Of a stretch of 64,000 nt of DNA, positions 12,901 through 24,462 are shown piece after piece. The notes under the pieces are model-generated. The model did not search any database. It saw only the letters and a program-made list of their open reading frames with translations, and was not told the DNA's origin. Source of the stretch: Tenebrio molitor (lineage: Eukaryota; Arthropoda; Insecta; Coleoptera; Tenebrionidae); assembly GCF_963966145.1 (NCBI RefSeq), contig NC_091051.1, forward strand, positions 8,432,001 to 8,496,000. The letters run 5' to 3'. Position numbers and translations under genes: made by a program. Each line of letters begins with the position of its first letter. Position 1 is the first letter of the stretch.

Positions 12901-14119
12901 CCACACTAAAAACATTATCTCGAATTTTACAGACGGAAGAACTTCCACATCATTTTGTGCCAAATCGCTTCTACGCTGGGTAAAACTTTATGGTTGTTTT
13001 GTTAATACCCCTGTTGGAGACCAGTAGCTCAATGTCCCTGTTGGTTACATGTTAGACCGTAAAGCAATTTAACTTGAAAAATTTACAGCCACTCTCGTTT
13101 TCCCAGAATCTTACACTATTTCCCATCTTCACTTTTCACTCGGACCTGACGAATTAGGCACACCTTCAATGACGTTTTGTCTCTCAATCCATAACATGTG
13201 ATTGGTTGCACCAAGACGGAATACCGAGTGTCTTCTCCAAAAGAAATCGATTATGTGTTTCGCATCTGCACAAAACGAGGCAATAAAAGTATCACTTGAT
13301 GACAATGATGAATTTCCAAGAGAGTCACGGAAGGAATGTCCGTTTCTCGAGGTTGCTTTTTGTCCAAACTCTAACAATCGGGGTTTTCACTTCTTTAAGA
13401 AATTTTATTGTTTAGAAAAATACAGAAGCAAAATACAATTTTTTACCTAAAGTACTAAATTAACCTAGATACTGTGTAACTAATCCTTCTAATAGCACCA
13501 GATCTATCTATAATTATTAAGCACTCCTAGAAGCAAAATTCATAACTAAAACAAAAAGAAAACTATTGTAAAAACGTTTTAGATGTGGATTGTCAAACTC
13601 AAGGTCGCGTTTAGTTACTTTTCCTGGTAGTGCCAACTTAACGACAAGTCGCCAATCCACATCTATAACGTTCCGACTGTAGATATTGCACCAAACACTT
13701 AATTTATATATTATTTACATTGCTATAGATTAATTTTTTCGAAAAAAATTAATAGATTAAGTGACTTGTTAAAAAAAAAAAGCCATATGAATATACTGTA
13801 TGTTTAAAAAAATTCGTAGCTAAGAGAGGCCGCGAAAAATAAAAGATTTGAAAAGTTATGGCTTAATCATTTAACTTTATATGTCATTATTACAATAATT
13901 AACGAAAATCCAAAATGGTTTTGGCTTGAAAACGGTTCCTATATGAATGAGTCACCGTTACCAACATTTGACCATGTAGCCATTTTATAGGTACGGCCCA
14001 TTAGCACTGTTTGCAAATTCAAAATTAAGTTATGTGAATCTTAGACTGGTTATGTGTGGTAGTGTTCACAGCTGCTCTTGACCATAATTTTTTGAGACAT
14101 GCTGTATAATGTAGGATGA
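9967..14119. other. Intergenic, candidate regulatory blocks
   Basis: Two unique, less AT-rich blocks (about 10,250-10,700 and 11,230-13,150) are separated by AT-rich sequence. Open frames of 60-94 codons occur on both strands at 11,638-13,450 and overlap each other, which is the pattern of chance frames in moderate-G+C DNA. No domains recognised and no inverted-repeat element found. Confidence 0.35.
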
Positions 14120-14125
14120 TTTATT
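14120..14125 (-). terminator. Poly(A) signal of the first odorant receptor
   Basis: AATAAA on the minus strand (TTTATT as printed), only a few bases downstream of the stop codon at 14132-14130. Its position fits a very short 3' untranslated region. Confidence 0.55.
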
Positions 14126-14129
14126 TTCC

Positions 14130-15506
14130 TTAAGTCATCCCTCCTAATATAGTTGCAATAGAATAAGCAAGGCGACAGAGCTGAAAGAAACAAATTTACA
14201 GAAATTTTTGTAATTTTTTTAATGACCTTCTTACCACGACGTATTCGTTACGGTTGACATGTAGCATCCCTCCTCCAGTAATACTCAAAGGTTCTTGAGA
14301 TTTCATCAGCATAAAAAGGATGTGTTTACGCACTTTCAAACTGTCGGTAGCTTCCCAATTGATGTTGTAAATTTCACCAGAGAGATTTTCGGCCTAGGCA
14401 GGAAAAATTTGGAAATACATATTCGAATCTAATCGTTACTCACCTCAATTTCTATGTTACTTGTGATAATAAAGTAGAGACCAACTTGGAACAACATACC
14501 AACTAAATAGCAAATGCTTTTGACAGAGTCACCAAAGCTGGGTGATCTGGAAAAGAGAAATAGTTTCAGAAAGAATAAATAGGTTTTTTTTTTGCTTGCC
14601 TGAATAAGATAATGTAACTGTGCATGGAAGCACAAGCGACAGTCACGACATAAAGCACGATAAAATAGAAGGAAAAGATTGTGTTGATTTTCCCATGAAA
14701 CCTAAAAATTAAATTGGACAAATTTCAATATCAAAAAAGAAAATTGTTACCTCAGTAGAAATTCGTGATGTTGGGTGCATTGAATAATTTTTGTCAAAGC
14801 TTTTTGATTGGAACCTTCACCGAATTTGACAGTTTTGATCATGTCTTGCAAAAGGATAAATTGTATTCGAAGATCTGTACAAATCAGGAGATAGAAACTG
14901 TCTATGGACAAAAGTACGTACATGATTTCTAACATAACCAACACTTCGATCGCGTAAATAAGTCCCGTTAAGAGTTTATCGTCGGGGGTCCAACATATCA
15001 AAGGTACTACCTTTTTCTCGTCAAAAATCGTGGTGAGACAAAAGAGAATGACAGTCACCACACCTCCAGAAACCACAATTTTGATGATTCTAGTACAAAT
15101 TATCATTTTCTTCTGAAGAGTGCCTCCATACTCCACACCAAACATATTGTAATCCCAAAAACATGCCTCCCGATCTTTTATTACTTCTTTGATTAAATTC
15201 CCGTGGACGAACATCACGTACTTTCTGGACAACAACTGGAAATGACAAGTTAACATTTAGTTGTTTGGCTAGTTTTAACAATACGTGTGCACAGGTTGTT
15301 AAGGATTCGAACACCTCCGCAATCAAGAGAATGTCGCGTTTTTCATCCCAGAATTTACGAACGACTAGATAAACCAAGAAGAAAGTTATTGGTAGGAAAA
15401 TACAAATCGAGATGAATTTTCTGTAAAGTCTGCTGGTCGAGCTCAAGCCGCTTCCTTCGAGGAAGCCGACTGGAAAGTCTAAATAGTTTCTCTTCTTGGC
15501 TGACAT
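14130..15506 (-). CDS. Odorant receptor (7tm_6), copy 1
   Basis: Insect odorant receptor, expected to sit in the dendrite membrane of olfactory neurons and form an odour-gated cation channel with the co-receptor Orco. Exons: 15506-15285, 15235-14751, 14701-14600, 14546-14444, 14393-14235, 14180-14130; 1,122 nt, 373 residues, normal for the family. Family signs are several hydrophobic segments (near IFLPITFFLVYLVV and VLVMLEIMYVLLSID), the FLL-R region at the exon 2/3 join and the C-terminal block with INWE and MLMKSQEPL. All splice sites keep frame. Intron 3 (14599-14547, 53 bp) starts GC (CAG then GCAAGC) and ends AG. The start at 15506 is chosen because the paralogue's aligned start is there; methionines at 15524 and 15569 are alternatives. 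The exon plan matches that of the receptor at 18.0-19.6 kb, so the pair arose by tandem duplication. The ligand cannot be inferred. Confidence 0.88.
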
Positions 15507-15569
15507 TTTGAGATCTGAACTCATTGTTAATAGAGACGCGGTTTTAAAGCTAATCAGAAATGTTATCAT

Positions 15570-18034
15570 TATTTAATCGACGAATTTTCGGGGAACTCGA
15601 GCAATTTCATATGTACCGAGAGAATTAATGAGTGTTAAAGTTAAATAATCAAAGAACGTTAATGAGAAAGGGTGCGTACGTACACATTTACTCTTAGAAA
15701 TATTTATTACTTTAGAAGTTTACTGAAATTTGGAACGATTATTTCGAATGATTATTTCAGAGGTTTTAATTTAAATCAATAAATTTATTGAAGTTTTTTT
15801 GTTATACGCATTTTTTAAGGGATTTCTTGGCAATGAACTAGATATTTTTTCTCAAAATTAGTTAAATTTTAAGTAACTAATTTGGTTCAGTGAAAATGAA
15901 GGAAAACGTGCTTCGTTTGGTTTAATACGTATAAAGAGAAATTGTCGTAAAAAAGTCTTGTAGAGTTAATATCATTTAAACCTGATTTAAATTAATATAA
16001 TAAGTTAACATTAGTTACTGTTTTACTTCTGTAAAAGTGAAATGACAAGGCCAATTCCACGAAATGGTATGATTGAGCGCGTTACAAATAATAAACAAAT
16101 ATGATGGAGTAGTCGAAAGTAAAATAAACAGAATTTCTTCGAAATTTTTGTTTCACAATGACGTTTGCTAATATTTATTTACCTGTTTTATTCGCGTTGA
16201 CTTCAAAATGATCTTGTATTTACAGTTTCGGAACTAATCTTCGATTAGTTGAAAACAAGAGTCAAACATCGAGAATAGATTATTACGTTTATGGCGTTCC
16301 ACACGAAATACACATTAAATTTCAGTAATTCTTGGTCTGACTCGATATTTTGAAAAGGCTTACTGATCCTGCTTCATTATTAATGATCTACCCACGATAA
16401 CAACTTTGTAGGAAACGCCATGTAATTATGACATAATTGAGCAGTTTCCAAAGTAATTCTGTATAATGTTAAGGAAGCGACTAATAAAAGTCACAAATAA
16501 TTAAAAACAGTTAACAAAGTCGCCGCATTTATAATTTTTTATTGAAATTATTTAAAGTGGACAATTAGAGAACAGGAAATTGTGTCAGGACCGAAGTCAT
16601 ACCTGTAATGCAGATGTTAAATTTGGGTCTCAAAATAAGGTTTTTATTGAAGCACAGGTCGAAATGATTGGTTGACTGAAAGTGCTTAAATTGCTGCAAA
16701 TCTGACTCTAAATTAAAACTAAATCCGTAAATATCAATTAAAGTAAATGGAGAATAGAGTTTATTAATTGTATGTAATAAAGCTCGAGCTCTAATACCTA
16801 ATGCTTACATAGTAGTAATTCATTGAAAATTTAACACAAAATTAAATAAATATCGAATTCTTAAAATTTGTTTAAATTCGGGGAATTATAAATATAATTG
16901 CAATTTTGAAAAATTAAAATTACTACTAGATGACATTTAGTGTATAAGAATATAGATTGAAAGCATTCCGGTTTCTCGGCAGGTTTATGCACTCCTCAAG
17001 ACCTGATCTACCAACATCTTAATCAAGAAATCTTGATTAAAAATCCGTTACTTTGCTACATTGAAAGGGACTAGCAAGTAAATGATAATCACTTCCAGCG
17101 GATTACATCCAGCACTTATTTAGATAATTTTATTTTTTTATGAATATAATCAAGTGTCACATGATCCCTTTTCAATCGTTTCAGTTGGCTGTAAGAGGTT
17201 ATCACATTGATGATAAATAACAAAAGAAAATATCACTTTTATCAAATTTGACAGCTAAAATGCATTCACGTTGTTTTGGCATAATGGGAGCATAATTTTG
17301 CATTTAATTTGGTAGTAAAGCTCCCTGTTGAATTAGGTTATGTTTTTCTAAGTTTGAGGTTATAAATAGAGTCAATGTCTAGTACATTGTTGTTAATTTT
17401 TGCTAGTTTGCAGTAGAAAAATACTCATCACACTTCTTATATTATAGATGAGAAAATGCAGATCTAAGATATTTTTATACTTACGTTCCATTTGTTAAAC
17501 TTCATTATTACTTACGACTTCCATACTTGAAATTTTTAAATTATTAATTCGAAGGCAGTATTTTAAATTATCGCAATTTACCCGAGTCACGTTTATAAAT
17601 AAATAGAGAACTTTAAATCGTTTGCATTTACATTTTGCTAATACCTGAATCGAATATTGATGCAGACTAGAATCCCTAAGTGGTTAAGTAAAAAGAAACT
17701 TATAATTACAACATAATTACACACTTTCCGCAGAAGTGAACTCAAGTGTGCTGCATATTATATGAGAGAAAAATGCCAAATGTCTGCAACAATTTAAGAT
17801 CTACAACGCAATTCCTTGAACTGGTAAAAGACAGGAGACAGGTTTGTAATAATTGTTTTTGATGTAAACGTAAAAGCGTCTGTTTAAAATACCAAAGACT
17901 TTTTCATGTTCATTTATTTATTTGCAAGAAACTAAACTACAACTGTAAGATGCATAAATATTCTTATACTCTACTATAGTGTTTGTTATATAATTTGGTT
18001 CATTTCAGTTTCTGGTCTTCCCTTGTCTTCTAAA
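15570..18034. other. Spacer between the two odorant receptors
   Basis: About 2.5 kb of AT-rich sequence with no open frame of note. It must hold the promoter of copy 1 and the 3' end of copy 2. Small palindromes are present, for example TTAATCAAGA / TCTTGATTAA at about 17,019-17,040 and AACTAATC / GATTAGTT near 16,232-16,250, which contain TAAT cores of the kind homeodomain proteins bind. No transposon with pairable ends was recognised. Confidence 0.35.
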
Positions 18035-19648
18035 TTATTTCAACCCACCTAGTATTGTAGCAATAGTAAATCCCAAACGAAGTATCTGCAACAGCACAAA
18101 TCAGCTGATTTTTTTCCAGTACAAATCATACCGCAAGATATTCTGGTCTGTTGATGTGCAACATTCCTGCCCCCAAGAGATTCAAGGATTCCTGGGATTT
18201 CATCAACATGAACAGAAGATGTTTTCCGATTTTGTTATTGGTGTTGGCTTCCCAATTTGTTGAATAAATTTCAAGTGAATAGTTTTCAGCCTAACCAAAA
18301 TGCATGCAATTAACAATTTGCTAAGCAATTAAGAGATGTAAACCTCTATTTCTACGTTGCTTGCAGGTATGAAGTATAAGGCAACTTGAAGCATAACAGT
18401 GAAGAAGTAGACTACACTCTTCAAAGCTGCATCAAAACTAGGTGACCTAACAAAAATTATTTAAAAATCAAGAATGTGAAGATGTTTGTTGTGTAATGAG
18501 AATGACTGTTATGTTTCTATACTTCTATTCATTATAAATGATTGTCCCAGTTGGCGTTGAAAATCCACACAAATTTTGAATGTGCCACCAGCCTCGCAAC
18601 GTTAGACAAACTAGTAAACAGATTTCCACTACCGCCGGTAGCGCCACCTATCGGCGATACTAGTCTCACTCTTGTTATGAGGCTTGCGGCACATTCAACT
18701 GCGTTACCAACGCCTACTGTGATGGGACAATCATTTATAATGCTCCTGTACTAGCCTGTATATGGTAAGATAGGCTTGAATGGACACAGCGGTCACTGTG
18801 ATAGTATACTGTAGTATAAAATATTCAGAGTAGACCTTATTTAGCTTTTGGTGTAGTCTGAAATAGGAGGTTATTAAGGCAAAACATAAATTTTCTTAAA
18901 ACCTCAGCAGCGATCTGTGATGTTGAGCACATCTAACTAATTTTTGTGAACATTCGCTGTCATCATCTGCTCCAAACCGAATCGATTTGATTAATTCCCG
19001 CATTAGTGTAAATTGTGTTTCCAAATTCATACAATTTAGAAGATAAAAGCTGTCCAAGGCCACGACGTAATAGAGTGTTTCCAATAAAATTATAACTTCC
19101 GAAATAAAAATAATTTCAGAGGCCCATTTATAATTTGGTACAAAGCACGTCAAAGGCACTAATTTTTTATCATCAATTAGTGCGGTAACGCACATGAGAG
19201 TGATGGTTCCGGTGGAACAAAAGGCCAAAGCTTTTGTCATTTTTATGCACAACTTCATTTTCCTTCGAAGCTCAGTTTCGATTTTATCCCCAAACAAATT
19301 GTACTCCCAATTTTGACACCAGTCCCTCATAACTTCTTCAATTAGATTTCCGTGCAGCAGAAGCAGGTATTTTCTGACAGTTAACTGAAAATAAAAATTA
19401 ACCTGGGATTAACAAGAACAAAGGATTTTCACCTGGCCATACGTCGACAGAGATTCGAATGCCTCGGCTATGAGCAAAATGTCTCCTTTAGCTCTGGCAA
19501 ACTGATACACCACAAGAAAATTTAGAACCAAGCACACAGGTAAGAAAACAAGAAGAGAAAGTAACTTCTTGCACAAACTGCTGGTCGGAACTAAACCTGT
19601 ACCTTCCAAAAATTTTCTAGAAAACTTGAGATAATCCGTGCTTGACAT
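18035..19648 (-). CDS. Odorant receptor (7tm_6), copy 2
   Basis: Paralogue of the receptor at 14.1-15.5 kb, with the same expected role as a ligand-specific subunit partnering Orco. Exons: 19648-19433, 19384-18903, 18857-18756, 18446-18344, 18290-18132, 18085-18035; 1,113 nt, 370 residues. Exons 3, 4, 5 and 6 are exactly 102, 103, 159 and 51 nt in both genes and every intron phase agrees. Shared motifs include GDILLIAEAFESL in exon 1, RKYLLLLHGNLIEEV in exon 2 and the C-terminal NWEAN and MLMKSQESL. Intron 3 (18755-18447) again has a GC donor (ACAG then GCTAGT); the nearby GT would bring a stop codon into frame. This intron is 309 bp against 53 bp in copy 1, mainly because a 213-bp MITE lies in it. 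The start at 19648 has the best alignment with copy 1; 19708 is an alternative. Confidence 0.88.
18530..18742. mobile_element. 213-bp MITE inside receptor intron 3
   Basis: Perfect 20-bp terminal inverted repeats: CATTATAAATGATTGTCCCA at 18530-18549 and its exact reverse complement at 18723-18742. Subterminal TTTTGAATGTGCCACC (left) and GGCACATTCAA (right) are also mirrored. It lies entirely in the GC-AG intron of odorant receptor copy 2. The ends resemble those of the elements at 22713-23091 and 44991-45335, so it probably belongs to the same superfamily. The plus-strand 70-codon frame here is the element, not a gene. Confidence 0.88.
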
Positions 19649-19708
19649 TTTTATGGTGGTTTCTGTTCGACTTTTCAAATCGAATGAATCAGTTGTGTTG
19701 GTGAGCAA

Positions 19709-20551
19709 TGTTCAAGTTTTGTGAGCTGGGCTGATATAATTATACGATAGTTGGAGGGTTTGCATATTGAATGAGGAAAAAATGATAAATATGGTGTAGC
19801 GTTGGACAAGTTGAAAAGGGTGGCTTTTAAAAGTAGAACATTTCATACCTCAACACGTAACAATTTACTTATAACAAAAGACTAATGTTTTTAAGAATAT
19901 ATCACAATGATTTTTTTTCAGTAGTGCTTGAGAGGATAATTAATGTGATCGTTTTGTTCGTATGGCATTTTGTTATAAATAAATAATTATTTCAAGAGGT
20001 GGCATCATAGATGAAGTAGTTAGAAAGTAAAATATGTACTACTAATTTTTATTTTATAAAATAACGAATAGTTGGTAAGAAATGAGTTTTGAAATGAGAG
20101 TGTTACAAATTATTATTATTATATTTATATCTAGATCATTTATTACTGTTAAATATGGTTCTCTTTACTCTCGCAATGCATAAATTTATTGAAATTTGCT
20201 AAGAATTTTTCTTTGAGGTTTTCTTAAATTATTTATAAATTATAGCACACGGTTAATTACTTACAGTGTTCAATATAACCATGTATGTCTCTATTCATCT
20301 GAACAACTCCAAGGATCATTTAACTTTATATTATTTGCATGAAGTAAATGTAATAATTCAAAGTAATTCATTCGCAGTCGACTGAGTACAGTATTCTCTC
20401 TGTTACTCCATATTAGTATAAGTTCTATATTTGTACAGAAAACTACATATAAATTACGAAATTTTAGAAGTACTCATATGACTTACTTTCACTTTATGAC
20501 TTAATTACCACGTTTGTTCATAGTACCTAAGTAACATATAATTTAAAAAAC
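19709..20551. other. Intergenic upstream of receptor copy 2
   Basis: AT-rich sequence that should hold the promoter of the receptor ending at 19648. No clear TATA/initiator pair, no sizeable open frame and no pairable repeat seen. Confidence 0.3.
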
Positions 20552-20841
20552 ATTTTTTTTTGTTCGACACTGTCAGAATTTGAGAATTTTCTCCTATGTG
20601 AACGGATTTTGATAAATGTCACAACTTGTCAAAACGAAACGTCAAGCTAATTTTAAAGGTTTTAAGCGATTTGGAGTCTTGTCGAAAAAAAAACGTTGTA
20701 TTTAACTCGTTCGTGTGTAAATTGGGTCTTTTTTGGCACTCGTGGGCCTTTAAAACGCTCGTTTGACTCGCGTTTTAAAATGGCCCACGCGTGCCAAAAA
20801 AACCCAATTTACATAGAAAGTCGTCAAATAAACTACTATTT
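20552..20841 (+). repeat. Dispersed repeat family B, copy 1
   Basis: About 290 bases, shared in the same orientation with 27676-27950 and 48030-48290. It starts with a T-run and TGTTCGACACTGTCAGAATT. The 3' half is a hairpin: TTGGGTCTTTTTTGGCACTC is mirrored by GTGCCAAAAAAACCCAATTT. The 78-codon frame at 20696 lies in this repeat and is not a gene. It could be a MITE-like or fold-back element; class not assigned. Confidence 0.8.
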
Positions 20842-22712
20842 TGGTCATAAGGGTAAACAAAAATGCAGAAATGCAAATTTGGTGAAGTATATTTCATTGC
20901 AAAAACGAAAAAAAGAATTTCTTATCGAATAATCTACGAGCACAGCATTCAAGCTCTATTTTAAGCAGCTGAAATCGTCACCAGATGTCGCACAAGAACG
21001 GAAACATGCCTTAGAAACATGTAATCATTGCACATAGCACAAGTAGTTTGTTCACACAACACACAAATAAATACTATTTTCGACAAAGAATTATGAAAGT
21101 AACATCATAGAAAGTAGTACACATTAAATTGGAAATTATTCCTGATTTGGTAAAGACTCGAAGTAATTAATTTGTTATTATACATTACTTTTCAGTAGAG
21201 ATACATTTTTTAAAGCAATAAACAAGCACAGTATCAATGGGTGTATTTTTTTAAAGATGTAAAAATGTACAATCAAAAAGTAGACAAGAAGTTTTCGACT
21301 GCTCGGTTCAGCTTCCAGTTTTTCGATTTTGGTTGGCAGCTGCCTACGACTGTATTCTCGGTTGCGTAGCTGAATGCAAAAAAAAATGAGAAGAAGTTTT
21401 CGGTATTAGAAAAGCCAATTTATACCTATAATAACATTTTGAGGAAAAACAATTACAGGAAATTGTTTTTGTCTACTTTTTTTTTGCATTCGACTGTACA
21501 TGATTAACTAAGAACATAGTTACAAATATGTATTATATTTATTGAAACATATCGTTATGATTTTTAAAGAGGCGCAATTTTTTTTTTTTAGAGTAATTTG
21601 GCATAAGAGAAGAGAACGTACCTGACACAATTTCTTTAAAATAAAATGTGAGTGAGGTTTGAAGAATACCTACTGTTGTAGGTATTGTGGTATTTAACCA
21701 ACGAAGCAGTTTAATATTAGAAACCAGCTTCAATTCTTCTATTTCAAATATAAATTTGCAACAGGAGTTATGAGTCTTGTCAGAATAATCTAAACAACGT
21801 TTGTGTTCGAGACTGCAATATTTTAAATTTGAAATTACAACGCACATTGACCGTCAAGAATACTTTGTAAATATCAGGCAGATTTATCTACATTATTATT
21901 ATTTAGTTTAAGTATAATAACAAATTTGAGTTTATTTTCGAATATCCAAATTATACTCATTTATGTATAGGTTAGTAGACGTTTTATGGTATTTGGTACA
22001 GAGTTAAAGTTGAAATGAATAGAGTGTAGAAGAAAGAGCATTTAACGTATATTAAATCAAAATTTAAAGAAAAATTAAATAATATGGGTATCCAAAATGG
22101 TGGCAAAAATTATTATTATTATTTTTTTTTATTATAGAGATGATTATTTCTTGAGAACTTCTTCAATAAATAAAATTGTCTGTCTACACTGTATAAAATA
22201 TTACAAATTACGGTTTGATTTTTTTGTACGTACCTATTACATATCAATATTTTACTAGCAAAGAAGATTATCTCACCGTACTGCTAGGATGCATATTTAA
22301 AGGATGAAATCATATCTCGAGACTGAAGTGATTAAAAGATTTTAATACTCCTAGTAAAAATGTAATAAAAAAATATTTCCCCCCTATTTTCAGATGGTGA
22401 AAACGAGAGGGACCCTATTTTTGAACCCTTAGGTGTGTCGGATAAATTTAACATTAATCTAGGTAAATAAACTCACAAGAATAAATGGTAAGATCCAAGG
22501 AACGCTATAGTTATTGTGATAAGTTTCACCAATTATTATAATCAAAATTATGCACACGTTATCGAATTCCATCCAGTTTTCATGAAGCGAATTCGAATAA
22601 ATTTAGCTCTGCAAGCAATCTTCTTTTTTTCATTCATTTGACGTCTAGTAAAACATTTTTAATCCCTATAGTGTTTTCTTGTGACTCTGACGGGAGCAGT
22701 TATAAAACTACA
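20842..22712. other. AT-rich intergenic, transposon remnants
   Basis: A probable decayed MITE is at about 21,263-21,502: the left part of the pair has AAAAAGTAGACAAGAAG, the right TTTTTGTCTACTTTTTTTTT followed by GCATTCGACTGTACAT. A 102-codon minus-strand frame at 21,847-21,539 has no recognisable domain, and a lysine run and low-complexity composition argue against it. Nothing else supported. Confidence 0.35.
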
Positions 22713-23091
22713 AATGATTGTCTGGTCCAGCTTACTATGAAAACTGGACAAAATTTGAATGTGCCGCTTTATATGTAAAATAAATTAGTCAAATTCTGAA
22801 TATCCCATTTTTAGGTTAGGTTATTGGGTAAATCCTACCCTCACAAATTTTTCAAGTCTCTTTAGCTCTAAAACCGGACGTATTTGCAATTTATCTTGAA
22901 AAATACAGATTTTTGGTGTTTCTTAACTGTGATGAAACGAATCTAAGGAACGATAACTGGACTGAAAAGTGCGAATAAAACGCCATTAATGTCAAAAATG
23001 ATAGATAATAATAAATTAATTGGGCCTCTGTTTCAAAAAGGTAGCACAATAATATTTTTTTCCAAAGCTGGCTTGACCCAACGATCATTTA
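22713..23091 (+). mobile_element. MITE family C, copy 1
   Basis: About 380 bases whose sequence recurs, inverted and diverged, at 44991-45335 (shared stretches include GCGAATAAAACGCCATTAAT and GGCACAATAATATTTTTTTC-like runs). Ends are imperfect inverted repeats, AAATGATTGTCTGGTCCAGC on the left and GCTTGACCCAACGATCATTT on the right. Related by its ends to the intronic MITE at 18530-18742. The two opposite open frames here are non-coding element sequence. Confidence 0.75.
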
Positions 23092-23428
23092 TAATATACC
23101 TACACCAAATCAAAAAAGCTTCATTTGGATATTTACAGGCTACTGTAATGCAGCTAACTTTGAATCTTGCTAGCGGCACTCTTTCAAATAACATTGAATA
23201 GTTGAGCGTTTAGAAACCAGGGGTTTTACGTTTTCTACCTGTCCATTCCCTTAGAATGTATTTAAAAGAAAAATGAGCCTTGTGTAAAGATATTGTTTAG
23301 ATACATTTACTTAACATGTAAACCTCTGGCTCTTTGTTGATAATTTGAAATTTATTGTTTTACAGCTCGACCGTTCAGAGTCACATGAAAATCCTATATA
23401 GGAAACCTTCACCTCTCCTAAGTATAGG
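23092..23428. other. Spacer between transposons
   Basis: About 340 bases of AT-rich sequence between two mobile elements. No feature recognised. Confidence 0.3.
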
Positions 23429-23975
23429 TACAGGGTTATTATAAATGTTTGTAGTCCAAGTAGGCCATGAATTTGTACCGCCTTGTTTCGATTGTGCACT
23501 GTATCTAGTGGAATATTGGTATGAGTGAGCTCCTGACCAACTGAAACGGTAAAATTCGCTGTTCAAATCACTTGATTACCGCATTTTTTTCCTTCGAATC
23601 AAAATAAGTCTTTAGTAAAAGTTAAGAGTGTTAAGGCCACAGACGACGACGATGAGTATACAACAGTGATCAATGTTAGGTTAGTAACATTCTGTAAGTT
23701 TCAAGTAAATTTATTTTCAGGTTAACTGTTCTCTTCCAAATTCTCTCTTGTAATTATCAGTTTCTCCTAAACACATTTTTTTAGGATAAAAAGGATTTTT
23801 AGGATTGCAATGGGGTACACCGTGGAACAGACTATTTTCATTATTATTTCATTTTATTAAAATGGTGTACGAGATGAAAACAGAATGCAATCATGTAAGG
23901 ATCAATATCTCGCAAAGTTTCCTAATTTAGAGATAGAGGAACAATCTTTAATGACCCACATTCAATGGATTGTGA

Positions 23976-24286
23976 ATAGACAAAACTAGAGATGCTTCAA
24001 AGGAAAAGTCATCGAGAAGGCTTCAAGTTGGTGAAGTTTTGAGAGAGAGAATGGAACAAAATCCCAGAACATCATTGCTGTCAGCACAGTCAGGTGTAGC
24101 ACTGAGCACATGTCAGAAAATTGTGAAGAAAAGATTAAATTTGCACCCTTATAAAATGTCATTGTTTCAAGAACTGAAACCAGCAGATTATCCACGTCAT
24201 GTTGCATATTGCAGCTGGTTTTCAAACAACCTGAATGATAACAGAACTTTGGATTTGTCATTCTTTTCCAACAAGGCATGGTCCTG
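23976..24286 (+). pseudogene. Transposase remnant, IS630/Tc1/mariner type
   Basis: About 103 codons open between a TGA and the MITE insertion. It reads as the DNA-binding helix-turn-helix region followed by the start of the catalytic domain: ENPRTS-like MEQNPRTSLLS, then KKRLNLHPYKMSLFQELKP, typical of insect Tc1/mariner-like transposases. The residue where these enzymes carry the first catalytic aspartate (FSDEAW-like site) reads FFSNKAW, so the acid is lost. The remainder of the catalytic domain is beyond the insertion and decayed. An inactive relic. Confidence 0.8.
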
Positions 24287-24462
24287 CAAGGGCGTAGCAA
24301 TGATTTTTTGCTGAGGTGGGCCAGACTTTAAACCAGACAGATGATAGATAGATATTGCAGATGTATCTTGTTTTTAATGTGTTTTACTTTTATTCTGGAG
24401 TGGGCCAGAAGGATTCTGGGGTGGGCCGGGCCCACCTGGCCTCCCCCTTTACTACGCCCTTG
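24287..24462. mobile_element. hAT-type MITE with 8-bp target duplication
   Basis: 176 bases. The left end CAAGGGCGTAGCAATG and right end CTTTACTACGCCCTTG form imperfect inverted repeats beginning CA..G as in hAT elements. It is flanked by a perfect 8-base duplication TGGTCCTG (24279-24286 and 24463-24470), the size made by hAT transposases. It interrupts the transposase remnant, so it inserted after that transposon. The interior is G+C-rich (GGGCCGGGCCCACC) and non-coding. Confidence 0.9.

Noticed and set aside
21539..21847. 102-codon minus-strand frame
   Set aside because: No domain, no splice partner, lysine run, surrounded by transposon remnants.
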